From the NCBI GenBank assembly GCA_963704585.1, contig OY969919.1, forward strand, positions 372,001 through 436,000: a stretch of DNA of 64,000 nucleotides, read 5' to 3'. The notes under the pieces are model-generated. The model saw nothing but the letters and a program-made list of their open reading frames with translations, did not search any database and was not told where the DNA came from. Source of the DNA: Bog-756 sp963704585. GTDB lineage: Bacteria; Actinomycetota; Acidimicrobiia; Acidimicrobiales; RAAP-2. Numbering within the stretch: the stretch's first letter is position 1; each line of letters starts with the position of its first letter. Positions 16,806 to 25,671 of this stretch are shown here, piece by piece. A program made the translations under genes and the position numbers.

Positions 16806-17363
16806 TCAGACTTCGCGCCGGTCGCCGTCGACCGCCCCCGCACCGACCAGCTTGGCCTCCATCGCCGTCGTGTCGAAGCCGAGGGCCCGGTCGCGCAGCA
16901 CGCGCAAGGCCTGCTTGCGCAGTTCCTCGTCGAGGCGCTCGACCATGAGGACGCCGTCGAGGTGGTCGACCTCGTGCTGGTAGACCCGCGCGAGGAACTC
17001 GTCGGCCTCGACCGAGACCTCCCCGCCGTCGAGGTCCATGGCGCGCAGGTGGACGCGCATGGGCCGCACGATGCCGAGCCGCAGCCCCGGGATCGAGAGG
17101 CACCCCTCGTCGTAGTACCACTCCCCGTCGGACTCGGCGATCGTCGGGTTGACCATGACCACCGGCCCGTCCCCCACGTCGTAGACGAAGAGGCGCTTCT
17201 GCACCCCGACCTGCGGCGCGGCGAGACCCGCGCCCTCGAACTCGTACATCGTCTCGATCATGTCGTCGGCCAGCCGATGCAGCGCGCCGTCGACCTCGTC
17301 CACGTCGTGGGCAGCCTGCTTGAGCACGGGGTCGCCGTAGGTGCGCACCGCGTAGGAAGCCAT
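16806..17363 (-). CDS. def: Def, peptide deformylase
   Basis: Removes the formyl group from nascent proteins; metal enzyme of 185 residues. All three family motifs are present: GAGLAAPQVGV, EGCLSIPG (metal Cys) and HEVDHLDG (two metal His and the catalytic Glu). The pair def-fmt is functionally linked. The C-terminus is a charged extension. ATG at 17363 is preceded by TAGAAT and six bases, a leaderless arrangement. Confidence 0.97.
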   Translation of the reverse strand: MASYAVRTYGDPVLKQAAHDVDEVDGALHRLADDMIETMYEFEGAGLAAPQVGVQKRLFVYDVGDGPVVMVNPTIAESDGEWYYDEGCLSIPGLRLGIVRPMRVHLRAMDLDGGEVSVEADEFLARVYQHEVDHLDGVLMVERLDEELRKQALRVLRDRALGFDTTAMEAKLVGAGAVDGDRREV

Positions 17364-17369
17364 TGCCCC

Positions 17370-17375
17370 ATTCTA
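17370..17375 (-). promoter_or_regulatory. Candidate leaderless -10 (TAGAAT) for def
   Basis: TAGAAT, six bases, then the def ATG; close to the consensus TATAAT. Confidence 0.5.
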
Positions 17376-17409
17376 CGGTCCGGGTCACGTCGCACCGGTC
17401 GACCGTCCC

Positions 17410-19176
17410 TCACACGTCGACCGGGTCGACCTCGATCCGCACGCGCTCGGCCGGGCGCCCCGCCGCGGCGAGGCGGTCGCAGAGCACGGTGTGGTCGGTC
17501 GCCCGTACGAGCCGACGTTCGGGGCCGGCGGACGAGACCTCGAGGAGCGCGACGTCGCGGAGCCGGTCCGCGAGCTCGTCACCGCCGGGTCCGCGGACCG
17601 TCGCGAGCGCGCCGAAGGGTGGCAGTCCGAGAGCCTGCCGGACCGTCCGCTCGGCATCGGTGAGGATCGACGGGTCCGCGTGCACCGCGGCGGCGATCGC
17701 CTCGTGGGCCGGCACCCGGGTCTGGAGGAGCACGCGGCCGCCGCCGCGCCCGCCGGTGAGCCGAGCCGCACGCGCCAGCAGGACCAGGGCCTCCTCCCCC
17801 GCGGCGAAGCGCGGCGCGAGCAGGTGCTGGTCGAAGTCGAGGAAGGCGACGAGGTCCGCCCGCGCGACCCGGTGCAGCGCCGCCTCCGTCCCGACGACGA
17901 GGCGGGCCTCGTCACCGTGGTCCTCCCCGCGCCCTCCGCTCACCTCGAGGGCCTCCGTCCCGAGGAGCGCGGCGAGCTCCTCGGCGGCCCGGGTCACACC
18001 GATCCGCAGGGCGCGCAGGCGCGTCGAGTCGCAGGCCGCACAGACCGCGGGACGCTGTGTGCCGCACCGCCGGCACGCGAGGCCGTCGCCGGCCTCCCGC
18101 TGGTCGACGGCCGCACCGCATGCCGTGCACCGAGCGAGCGAGCCGCAGGCCGCACAGGCGAGCAGGCGCATCCGGCCGGTGCGGTTGAGGATGCAGACGA
18201 CACGCCCTTCGGGTCGCACGAGGACGTCGCGGGCGGCACGGACGAGGCGCTCCGAGAAGAGCCCGGTACGCGGGTCCTCGCCGGTACGGTCGACCGGCTC
18301 GACCACCGGCCACCCGTGCCGCTCGGTGCCGCGGTCCATGGTCACCAGGCGGGCCCCCTCGGTACGCAGCAGCGGCGGGCACGGCGAGACCAGGAGGCAG
18401 GGGACGCCCCCGCGCCGGCACCGTTCCACCACCACGTCGACCGCCGACCAGGTGGGCGCACGCGTCTCGCGGTACGCCTCGTCGTGCGCGTCGAGGACCA
18501 CTGCGCCGGCCGGCGTGGCGACCGGCGCCCAGGCGGCCGAGCGCGTCCCGACCGCGACCGACCGACCGACTGCCGCGCGCTCCCACTCGTCGGGCAGCGC
18601 GGCGACCGGGAGTCCTTCGGCGCGTAGGCGCGTGACGAGCTGTCGGGCACCTGCATGCTCGGGCGCGAGAACGAGGAGACCGGCGGGACCCAACCGGTGC
18701 ACGACCTCGAGCACCAGCAGGGCCGCGTCATATGCGGGGGCGAGGCGCACCACTGCCGGCGGCACCGGTGCCTCGAGCGCGGCTGCCACGAGCCCGACCG
18801 AACCGCCACCGGGCGATCGCGGCGCGACAGCAGGCCCCGCCGTCGCCCGCGCCGGTCCTGCCTCCCCGGAGCGGACGACCCGCGGCGGCGAGGCCGTCCC
18901 GAGGAACGCGGCGACCGGCCCGGCCCACCGCCAGGCGGCCCAGTCGGCCAGATCGACGACCTCGGGGGGCGGTCCGTCGCCGCTCGAGGCCGCGAGGGGT
19001 ACCGGGACGACGCCCTCGTCGGGCACGACGCCGTCGTCGGTCACCCAGGCACCGACCCGCCGGCCGTGCAGGGTGATCCGCACCCGACTGCCGACGCGGA
19101 TCAGCGGGTCGAGCGAGGCGGGGACCGCGTAGTCGAACCGGCGCTCGATCGCCGCCACGTCGGGGACGACCCGCAC
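17410..19176 (-). CDS. priA: PriA-like primosomal protein N', helicase-degenerate
   Basis: Replication-restart protein. The N-terminal 3'-DNA-binding domain (FDYAVPASLDPLIRVGSRVR) and the central zinc cysteines (CAACGSLARCTACGA, CRRCGTQRPAVCAAC) are clear. The helicase Walker A (GKT) is missing and the DEEH box is altered to VVLDAHDEAYRE, so ATP hydrolysis is probably lost, as known for actinobacterial PriA. I place the start at GTG 19176 (VRVVPDVAAIERRFDY). A CTG at 19224 that overlaps the metK stop (CTGA) is an alternative adding 16 residues. About 588 residues, shorter than E. coli PriA. Confidence 0.9.
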   Translation of the reverse strand: MRVVPDVAAIERRFDYAVPASLDPLIRVGSRVRITLHGRRVGAWVTDDGVVPDEGVVPVPLAASSGDGPPPEVVDLADWAAWRWAGPVAAFLGTASPPRVVRSGEAGPARATAGPAVAPRSPGGGSVGLVAAALEAPVPPAVVRLAPAYDAALLVLEVVHRLGPAGLLVLAPEHAGARQLVTRLRAEGLPVAALPDEWERAAVGRSVAVGTRSAAWAPVATPAGAVVLDAHDEAYRETRAPTWSAVDVVVERCRRGGVPCLLVSPCPPLLRTEGARLVTMDRGTERHGWPVVEPVDRTGEDPRTGLFSERLVRAARDVLVRPEGRVVCILNRTGRMRLLACAACGSLARCTACGAAVDQREAGDGLACRRCGTQRPAVCAACDSTRLRALRIGVTRAAEELAALLGTEALEVSGGRGEDHGDEARLVVGTEAALHRVARADLVAFLDFDQHLLAPRFAAGEEALVLLARAARLTGGRGGGRVLLQTRVPAHEAIAAAVHADPSILTDAERTVRQALGLPPFGALATVRGPGGDELADRLRDVALLEVSSAGPERRLVRATDHTVLCDRLAAAGRPAERVRIEVDPVDV

Positions 19177-19220
19177 GACGCGGACAGCCGGCGCCCCGGC
19201 GGGCGGCGGGACGGTGTCGC

Positions 19221-20417
19221 TCAGAGGCCGAGCGCCTGGGTCAGGTCGTCGGCCCGCGACGTGTCCTCCCAGGTGAACTCCTTCTCGGAGCGTCCGAAGT
19301 GCCCGTAGGCCGCTGTCTTCCGGTAGATCGGCCGCTTCAGGTCGAGGTCGCGCACGATGGCCGCCGGCCGCAGGTCGAAGAGCTCGTCGATCGTGGTCGC
19401 GATGCGAGCGGGATCGCACCGCTCGGTGCCGAAGGTCTCGACCAGCACCGACACCGGGCGTGCCACGCCGATCGCGTAGGCCACCTGCACCTCGCAGCGC
19501 GTCGCCGCGCCGGACGCGACGACGTTCTTCGCGACCCAGCGTGCCGCGTACGCGGCCGAGCGGTCGACCTTCGAGGGATCCTTGCCCGAGAAGGCGCCAC
19601 CGCCGTGCCGGGCCATCCCGCCGTAGGTGTCGACGATGATCTTCCGACCGGTGAGGCCCGTGTCGGCGTGGGGACCGCCGAGCTCGAACACCCCGGTCGG
19701 GTTGGCAAGGACGCGTAAGGCGCTCGTGTCGAGATCCGGCGGGAGCAGCGGATTGATCACGTTGTCCTTGAGGTCCGGCAGGAGCAGGGTCTCGAGGTCG
19801 ACCCCCGGATCGTGCTGGGTCGAGATGAGCACCGTCTCCAGGGCGACGGGCCTGCCGCTGTCGTAGGTGATGCTCACCTGCGTCTTGCCGTCGGGGCGAA
19901 GGTACGGGAGCACGCCCACCCGGCGGACCTGCGAGAGCCGCTGGGCGAGCCGGTGGGCCAGCCAGATCGGGAGCGGCATGAGGTCCGGCGTCTCGTCGCA
20001 GGCGTAGCCGAACATCATCCCCTGGTCGCCGGCGCCCTGCGCGTTGAGCTGGTCCTCGCCACCCGTGCCGGCGCGTACCTCGAAGGCGTTGTCGACGCCC
20101 TGCCCGATGTTGGGCGACTGCTCGTCGATCGAGACGATGACTCCGCAGGTGTTGCCGTCGATGCCGTACGCGTCGTCGTCGTACCCGATGTCGCGGACCG
20201 TCTGGCGCACGAGCTTCGGGATGTCGACGTACGTCGTCGTCGTGATCTCACCGGCGACCAGCACGAGACCGGTCGTGAGCAGCGTCTCGCAGGCCACGCG
20301 GCTGTTGGGGTCGTCCGCGAGCAGCGAGTCGAGGACGGTGTCCGAAATCTGGTCGGCCATCTTGTCGGGATGGCCCTCGGTCACCGACTCGGAGGTGAAC
20401 GTGGAACGGGTGCTCAC
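19221..20417 (-). CDS. metK: MetK, S-adenosylmethionine synthetase
   Basis: Makes SAM from methionine and ATP. 398 residues: FTSESVTEGHPDKMADQISD at the N-terminus, the signature GAGDQGMMFGYACDE, and GGGAFSGKDPSKVDRSAAY for the phosphate loop. GTG start at 20417 with GAAGGGAA about eight bases upstream. It follows coaBC by 34 bases. No SAM riboswitch is visible; a TAGGGT in the 3' end of coaBC could be an internal promoter. Confidence 0.97.
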   Translation of the reverse strand: MSTRSTFTSESVTEGHPDKMADQISDTVLDSLLADDPNSRVACETLLTTGLVLVAGEITTTTYVDIPKLVRQTVRDIGYDDDAYGIDGNTCGVIVSIDEQSPNIGQGVDNAFEVRAGTGGEDQLNAQGAGDQGMMFGYACDETPDLMPLPIWLAHRLAQRLSQVRRVGVLPYLRPDGKTQVSITYDSGRPVALETVLISTQHDPGVDLETLLLPDLKDNVINPLLPPDLDTSALRVLANPTGVFELGGPHADTGLTGRKIIVDTYGGMARHGGGAFSGKDPSKVDRSAAYAARWVAKNVVASGAATRCEVQVAYAIGVARPVSVLVETFGTERCDPARIATTIDELFDLRPAAIVRDLDLKRPIYRKTAAYGHFGRSEKEFTWEDTSRADDLTQALGL

Positions 20418-20451
20418 GAAGGGTTCCCTTCTCGTCGCGGGCGCGGCCGGG

Positions 20452-21664
20452 TCATCGGGCCGACCGCAGCGCCGACACCCTATCCAAGATGGCGTCGGCA
20501 ACCGCATCCTTGCCGGTGAGGGGCACCGCGGCGACCGACCCGTCCGCGCCGAACAGGGTGACCTCGTTCGTGTCATGGTCGAAGCCGACGCCCGGTGCCG
20601 ACACGTCGTTGGCGACCATCAGGTCGACGCCCTTGGACTCCAGCTTGGCCGTGGCACGCTCTGCGAGGTCGCCCGTCTCCGCCGCGAAGCCCACCAGCAC
20701 CTGGCCGACGCGACGCCGGCGCCCGAGCTCCGCGAGGATGTCCGGCGTGTGCTCGAGCAGGAGCTCGGGGATCCCCTCGGACTTGTGCAGCTTGGTCGGC
20801 TGCACCTCCTTCGGCCGGAAGTCGGCGACCGCCGCAGCCATGACGATCACGTCCGCGCTCCCTGCCCGGTCCAGGAGCGCGGACTCCATCTCCGCGGCGG
20901 TCTCCACCCGGACCACGTCGACCCCGGCCGCGACGGACCGGTCGGTGGTCGTCACCAGCACGACCGACGCCCCGCGCCGAGCGGCCGCGTCGGCGAGCGC
21001 GTGACCCTGCTTGCCCGAGGAGCGGTTGGTGATGAAGCGGACCGGGTCGATCGGCTCACGGGTGCCCCCGGCCGACACCACCACCGAGACCCCAGCCAGG
21101 TCGCCGGGGACCGCCGGACGCCCGCCGAGCACCTCGAGGGCGCGAGCCACGATCTCCGCTGGTTCGGCGAGGCGGCCCGCGCCGACGTCGCCGCCCGCAA
21201 GGCGCCCCTCGGTCGGCTCGACGACGTGCACGCCCCGTGCCCGCAGCAGCGCGAGGTTGTCGCGGACGGCGGGGTGCACCCACATCTCGGTGTGCATCGC
21301 GGGGCACACCAGGACCGGCGCAGTCGTGGCGAGGAGTGTCGCCGTGAGGAGGTCGTCGGCGAGCCCGTGCGCATAGCGCGGCGAGGAGGTCCGCCGTCGC
21401 AGGTGCGACGAGGACGAGGTCGGCCGACTGTCCGAGCCGGGTGTGCGCGATGCGCGACCGCTCGTCCCACAGTTCGACGCTCGACGGCTCCGACGCGAGC
21501 GCGTCGAAGGTCGCACGGCCGACGAAGTGCGTCGCGCGCTCGGTCAGGATCGGGGCGACGTGGCAGCCGGCGTCGACGAGTCGCCGGCACACCTCCACCG
21601 CCTTGTACGCGGCGATGCCGGCCGAGACCCCGAGCACCACCGTCCGACGGTCACCGGTCCCCAT
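20452..21664 (-). CDS. coaBC: CoaBC (Dfp), phosphopantothenoylcysteine synthetase/decarboxylase, frameshifted
   Basis: Bifunctional coenzyme A enzyme. CoaC (N-terminal flavoprotein decarboxylase): VVLGVSAGIAAYKAVEVCRR, active-site His in RIAHTRLGQSADLVLVAPAT, then PAMHTEMW. CoaB (C-terminal ligase): VSAGGTREPIDPVRFITNRS, MAAAVADFRPKEV and KLHKSEGIPELLL. The frame breaks at 21376-21382; removing one base in GCCGCGC gives DLLARYAHGLADDLL, the family sequence, and a 403-residue protein. ATG at 21664, MGTGDRRTVVLG. Confidence 0.93.
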
Positions 21665-21737
21665 GCGTCACGCCCCCCGTCTCCCGACCGATCCACACCG
21701 ACGGTCCCTTCCGACGGCTCGGCGGGCGGTGCCGGCG

Positions 21738-22091
21738 CTACTCCGCGGTCCCGCCGGCGTCCGTGTCGCCGTCACCCTCGGCACCGCCCTCGCCTTCGAG
21801 GAGCGCGAGCGCCGCGGCCTCCTCGGCGGCGGCGAGCTCGGCGGGGTCGGGCCTCGAGTAGGTGGCCTTCCCCTCGGCCACCTCTTCGAAGGCGATCGAG
21901 AGCGGCTTGCCCGACGGCGAGGCAACCTGTGGTGGCACCACGACGCCGAGGCCCTCCCCGAGCGAGTTGTAGTAGCTGTTGACCTGGCGCGCTCGCCGCG
22001 CCGCCAGCGCGACGAGCGTGAACTTCGAGTCGACCTTGTCGAGGAGCTCCTCGATCGGGGGATCCATCAGGTTGGTCTGCGTCTGGGCCAT
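21738..22091 (-). CDS. rpoZ: RpoZ, RNA polymerase omega subunit
   Basis: Small core-polymerase assembly subunit, 117 residues. The omega core is MDPPIEELLDKVDSKFTLVA, LAARRARQVNSYYNSLG and PLSIAFEEVAEGKATY, followed by an acidic Ala/Glu/Gly tail. The ATG at 22091 overlaps the gmk stop (TGATG), with AGGA five bases upstream. Standard gmk-rpoZ-coaBC context. Confidence 0.95.
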   Translation of the reverse strand: MAQTQTNLMDPPIEELLDKVDSKFTLVALAARRARQVNSYYNSLGEGLGVVVPPQVASPSGKPLSIAFEEVAEGKATYSRPDPAELAAAEEAAALALLEGEGGAEGDGDTDAGGTAE

Positions 22092-22747
22092 CACGATCCT
22101 TCGGGAGTCTCACGCCTGCCGTGCGCACCGCCGGATCGGCCGGGGCCCGTCGCCCCGACCTGGTGTCGGGCGGCGCGGTGAGAGGCAAGTATACCGGCCA
22201 CCTCGGCCGTGGCCTGGGCGACGTCGCGGTTGACCACCACGGCGTCGGCGAGCACCCTGCCCTCCCGCTCCTCGGCCGCACCCTGCCGCAGGCGCTCGAC
22301 CACGTGCGCCTCGTCGTCGCCCCGGGCCCGCAGCCGCTCCGCCTGGACCTCGGGCGACGGCGGCGCGAGCAGGACGAGGGTCGCGTCCGGCCGGAGTCGA
22401 CGGACCTGCCGGGCCCCCTGGAGGTCGATCTCGAGCAGGAGGTCGCACCCGGAAGGCGGGTCGGCGAGCGGTGTGCCGTAGAGGTTGCCGAGGAACTCGG
22501 CCCACTCGAGGAAGCCGCCGCGCTCGCGTTCTGCCTCGAACGCCGCCCGGTCCACGAAGACGTACGCGTCCCCGGCCTCACCGGTCCGGCGCGCCCGGGT
22601 GGTCCACGAGCGACTCAGCCACAGCTGCGGATCCTGAGCGACGAGGCGCGCGGCGATGGTTCCCTTTCCGGCCCCACCGGGACCGAAGAGGACGAAGATG
22701 GACGACTCGGACCGGCCCGTCGACGTGGCCGGACGGGATTCGGTCAG
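22091..22747 (-). CDS. gmk: Gmk, guanylate kinase, CTG start
   Basis: Phosphorylates GMP. 218 residues: P-loop FVLFGPGGAGKGT at residues 18-30, the GMP-binding region SRSWTTRARRTGEAGDAYVF, then FLEWAEFLGNLYGTP and DLLLEIDLQGARQVRRL. The first ATG/GTG/TTG in this frame is GTG 22555, which lies after the P-loop, and none occurs upstream before a stop. The only NTG codon before the P-loop is CTG 22747, which overlaps the mihF stop as CTGA. This is the clearest CTG start in the window. Confidence 0.93.
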   Translation of the reverse strand: MTESRPATSTGRSESSIFVLFGPGGAGKGTIAARLVAQDPQLWLSRSWTTRARRTGEAGDAYVFVDRAAFEAERERGGFLEWAEFLGNLYGTPLADPPSGCDLLLEIDLQGARQVRRLRPDATLVLLAPPSPEVQAERLRARGDDEAHVVERLRQGAAEEREGRVLADAVVVNRDVAQATAEVAGILASHRAARHQVGATGPGRSGGAHGRRETPEGS

Positions 22748-23061
22748 CGGGCGGTCTCGCGGAGGAGCGCCTCGCGCTGGTTGCTCCCCAGACCCTGCAG
22801 GCGACGGCTCTCGCTGATGCCGACGGTGTCCATGAGTCGACGCGCCTTGACCTTGCCGAGACCGGGCAGCGACTCGAGCACGGAGAGCACCTTCATCTTC
22901 CCCACCGTCTCGTTCGTGTCGGCCATCGAGAGCAGCTCGGAGAGGTTGATCGAACCTAGCTTCAGCTTCTCCTTGACCTCGGCCCGCTCACGGCGGACCT
23001 TCGCTGCCTTGGCCAGGGCAGCCTGGCGCTGTTCGGGCGTGAGTGCGGGCGGTTGCGGCAT
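22744..23061 (-). CDS. mihF: Actinobacterial integration host factor (mIHF)
   Basis: Nucleoid-associated DNA-binding protein of the actinobacterial type, unrelated to HU/IHF. 105 residues: a charged N-terminal helix (MPQPPALTPEQRQAALAKAA), LKLGSINLSELLSMAD, and the helix-two-turn-helix LPGLGKVKARRLMDTVGI. ATG at 23061 lies seven bases after TATCGT and has no ribosome binding site, so the mihF-gmk-rpoZ transcript is probably leaderless. Confidence 0.95.
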   Translation of the reverse strand: MPQPPALTPEQRQAALAKAAKVRRERAEVKEKLKLGSINLSELLSMADTNETVGKMKVLSVLESLPGLGKVKARRLMDTVGISESRRLQGLGSNQREALLRETAR

Positions 23062-23068
23062 GGTCGAG

Positions 23069-23074
23069 ACGATA
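23069..23074 (-). promoter_or_regulatory. Candidate leaderless -10 (TATCGT) for mihF
   Basis: TATCGT, seven bases, then the mihF ATG. Confidence 0.5.
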
Positions 23075-23179
23075 GCGCCTCTCCGGCCGGTGGTCATGCC
23101 CGGTGAGGCTCGACAGCCGGCGAGGAAGCCTCCGGTGACCTGGGCGGACGCCGCGCATCGGGCCCCCCGCCGTCGGCGG

Positions 23180-23185
23180 GATAAT
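23180..23185 (+). promoter_or_regulatory. Candidate leaderless -10 (GATAAT) for pxpA
   Basis: GATAAT, seven bases, then the pxpA GTG. One of the best -10 matches in the window. Confidence 0.5.
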
Positions 23186-23192
23186 TGCCGCG

Positions 23193-23960
23193 GTGCCCAT
23201 CGTGGATCTCAACGCCGACCTCGCCGAGGGCGAAGCGCTGACCGCACGCGACAGCGAGGTGTTGGCCGCGGTCACGAGCGTGAGCATCGCCTGCGGCTTC
23301 CACGCGGGCGGGCGCGCCCTCATGCGGGAGACGGCGGCGGCGTGCGTCGCGTCGGGCGCGGCGATCGGCGCGCACGTCTCGTTCCGCGACCGCGACGGAT
23401 TCGGCCGCAGCGACGTCGAGGTCCCGCACGACGTCCTCGTGGACGACATCGTCGAGCAGTGCGCGGTGCTGGTGGAGGAGGCGGGCGCCGTCGGAGGGAC
23501 CGTCGACTACGTGAAACCGCACGGTTCGCTCTACCACCGGATGGGTGTCGACGCGGCGATCGCCGCTGCCGTCGTACGGGCGCTCGTCGCGCTGGACCTG
23601 CCCGTCCTCGTCGCGCAGGACGGCTCTGCCGTCACCGGCCTCGCCCGTGTCGGGGGTGTACGGGTCGTGCGGGAAGGGTTCCCCGACCGCGGCTACCTGG
23701 CCGACGGTCGCCTCGCCCACCGCAGCCGAGCCGGTGCACTCGTCACCGACCCGGACGACGTGGGCCGCCGGGCGCTCTCCCTGGTCGGACGCGGCGGGAT
23801 CGAGGCGTTGACCGGCGAGTGGACCTCGGTCGCCGTCGACACCTTGTGCATCCACGGGGACTCCCCCGGCGCCGGGGCCACCGCGCGGCGGGTCCGCGCG
23901 GTGCTCGACGCGGCCGGCGTGACCGTCCGTTCCTTCGTCGCTCGAGGTCCCGGCGGGTGA
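23193..23960 (+). CDS. pxpA: PxpA, 5-oxoprolinase subunit A (LamB/YcsF family)
   Basis: Part of the ATP-dependent PxpABC 5-oxoprolinase that opens pyroglutamate to glutamate. 255 residues: VDLNADLAEGEALTARD, SIACGFHAGGRALMRET, GAHVSFRDRDGFGR and VDYVKPHGSLYHRMG are family signatures. The GTG start is probably leaderless. Its stop overlaps the pxpBC start (GTGA). The pair sits on the plus strand between pyrF and mihF, which are close neighbours in mycobacteria. Confidence 0.95.
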   Translation: MPIVDLNADLAEGEALTARDSEVLAAVTSVSIACGFHAGGRALMRETAAACVASGAAIGAHVSFRDRDGFGRSDVEVPHDVLVDDIVEQCAVLVEEAGAVGGTVDYVKPHGSLYHRMGVDAAIAAAVVRALVALDLPVLVAQDGSAVTGLARVGGVRVVREGFPDRGYLADGRLAHRSRAGALVTDPDDVGRRALSLVGRGGIEALTGEWTSVAVDTLCIHGDSPGAGATARRVRAVLDAAGVTVRSFVARGPGG

Positions 23961-25640
23961 CCGCCCCGGCCGGTCGCGCGGTGGCCTTCGGCGACGGCGC
24001 CCTCCTCCTCGAGACCGCCGACCACACGGTCGCGCACCGGTTGGCCGGCGCCGTCGCCGGCACGCGCCGCGGACCAACACCGTCCGGCGGGCGTCGAGGA
24101 CGTGGTCGTCGGGTTCGCGAGCGTCGTCGTCCTCGTCGACCCTCTCGTCGTCGACCTGCGCCGCGCGCTCGACTGGCTCGACGAGCTGGCCGCCGCAGAC
24201 GAGTCGGCCGCAGCCGAGCCGTCGCCGACGACCGCGATCGACCGGGCGGGCGTCCTCGAGGTGCCGACCGTCTTCGACGGCCCCGACCTCGGCCCCGTCG
24301 CCGAGCAGCTCGCGTGCAGTGAGGGGACCGTCGTCGACCTCCTCTGCGACGCCGAGCTCGAGGTGGCCTTCGTGGGCTTCGCGCCCGGCTTCCCCTACAT
24401 GGTGGGGCTCCCGCCCGCGCTCGCCGCAGTCGAGCGCCGCGCGACCCCACGCGCCACGGTACCCGCGGGCTCCGTCGCCGTCGCGGGCGGCTTCGCCTCG
24501 ATCTACCCGCGTGCGACGCCCGGGGGTTGGATGCTCCTCGGCTCGACCGGGCTCCACCTCTTCGACGCCGACCGAGCGCCCTACGCACGCCTCGCGCCGG
24601 GCGACCGGGTGCGGTTCGTGCGCGGCACGGCGCGCGACCGCACGAGTCCGGTCGGAGCGACACCGCGCCTGCCCCTTGCCGCGCCGGGGATCCACGCCGT
24701 CGAGGTGCTGGAGGCCGGACTGCTGACCCTCGTCCAGGACGGCGGACGTCGGTCGGTCGCGTCGTTCGGCATCCCGCGCGCCGGCCCGTGCGATCCGGTG
24801 ACCATGGCGCTCGCCAACCGCCTCGTCGGGGAGGACGACACCGCGGCCGCGCTCGAGGTCACTGGGTCCGGTCCGACCATCCGCTTCGACGACGACCGGC
24901 ACGTCGTGGTCGCGGTGCCTCCTGGCGCAGCGGTCGAGCTCCGGGTCGACGGCCGGCCCGTGGCCCACGACGTGGTGACCCCGGTCCGCGCCGGCCAGGT
25001 CGTCGCGGTCGGGCGCCTGCAGGGCGCACTCCGTGCCTACCTCGCGGTCTCCGGCGGCATCGACCTCCCGCTCGTCGTCGGCTCGCGCTCGTCCGACGTC
25101 CTCTCGGGGCTCGGTCCCGGCGCGCTCGTCGCCGGCGACCGCCTCGCCCTGGGGATGCCGTCGCGCCCCCGCGGCCACCTCACCGGTGCGGCCGGTGTCC
25201 ACGGACGCGGCCGGCCCGCCGTCGTGCGCGTCCTCGCCGGCCCGCACGACCCCGACGGGCGCGCGCTCGGACGGCTCGTGGAGGCGACCTGGACCGTCGG
25301 GCAGGCCTCCAACCGGATCGGGCTCCGGCTGCACGGCGACACGGCGGTGCCGGCGGATGCCGCCCGCGTCCCGTCCCTCGGCATGGTCACCGGTGCGGTG
25401 CAGGTGCCGCCCGACGGGCAGCCGATCGTGCTGCTCCCCGACCACGCGACGGTCGGCGGCTACCCCGTGGTGGCGTGCGCGATCGCGGCCGACCTCCCGC
25501 TCCTCGGCCAGCTCGCACCGGGCGACGCGGTGACCTTCGCCGTGGTCGACGCGGCGACGGCACGCGACGCGCTCCTCGATCGCGAACGCCGGCTCGGCGA
25601 GGTCGTGCGCGGCTGGTACCCGACCGCGGCCGCGACCTGA
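23957..25640 (+). CDS. PxpBC fusion, 5-oxoprolinase subunits B and C, with a single-base frameshift
   Basis: The KipI-like B subunit (VAFVGFAPGFPYMVGLPPAL; TVPAGSVAVAGGFASIYPRA) is fused to the KipA-like C subunit (LTLVQDGGRRSVASFGIPRA; RLVGEDDTAAALEVTGSGPT; IVLLPDHATVGGYPVVA). Fusion of the two is common. The first 35 residues (AVAFGDGALLLETADHTVA) are in a different frame from the rest. Between 24061 and 24072, at CGCGCCGCGG, removing one base joins them to RAADQHRPAGVEDVVVGFAS, giving 560 residues. GTG start overlaps the pxpA stop. Confidence 0.9.
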
Positions 25641-25671
25641 GACCCGGCACGTCGCGCTCCCGATCCGCCGA

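Noticed and set aside
20418..20460. Possible SAM riboswitch before metK
   Set aside because: Only 34 bases separate metK from coaBC, too short for any known SAM riboswitch.
23193..25640. pxp genes as part of a mobile element
   Set aside because: No integrase, transposase, terminal repeats or composition change is visible at the edges.
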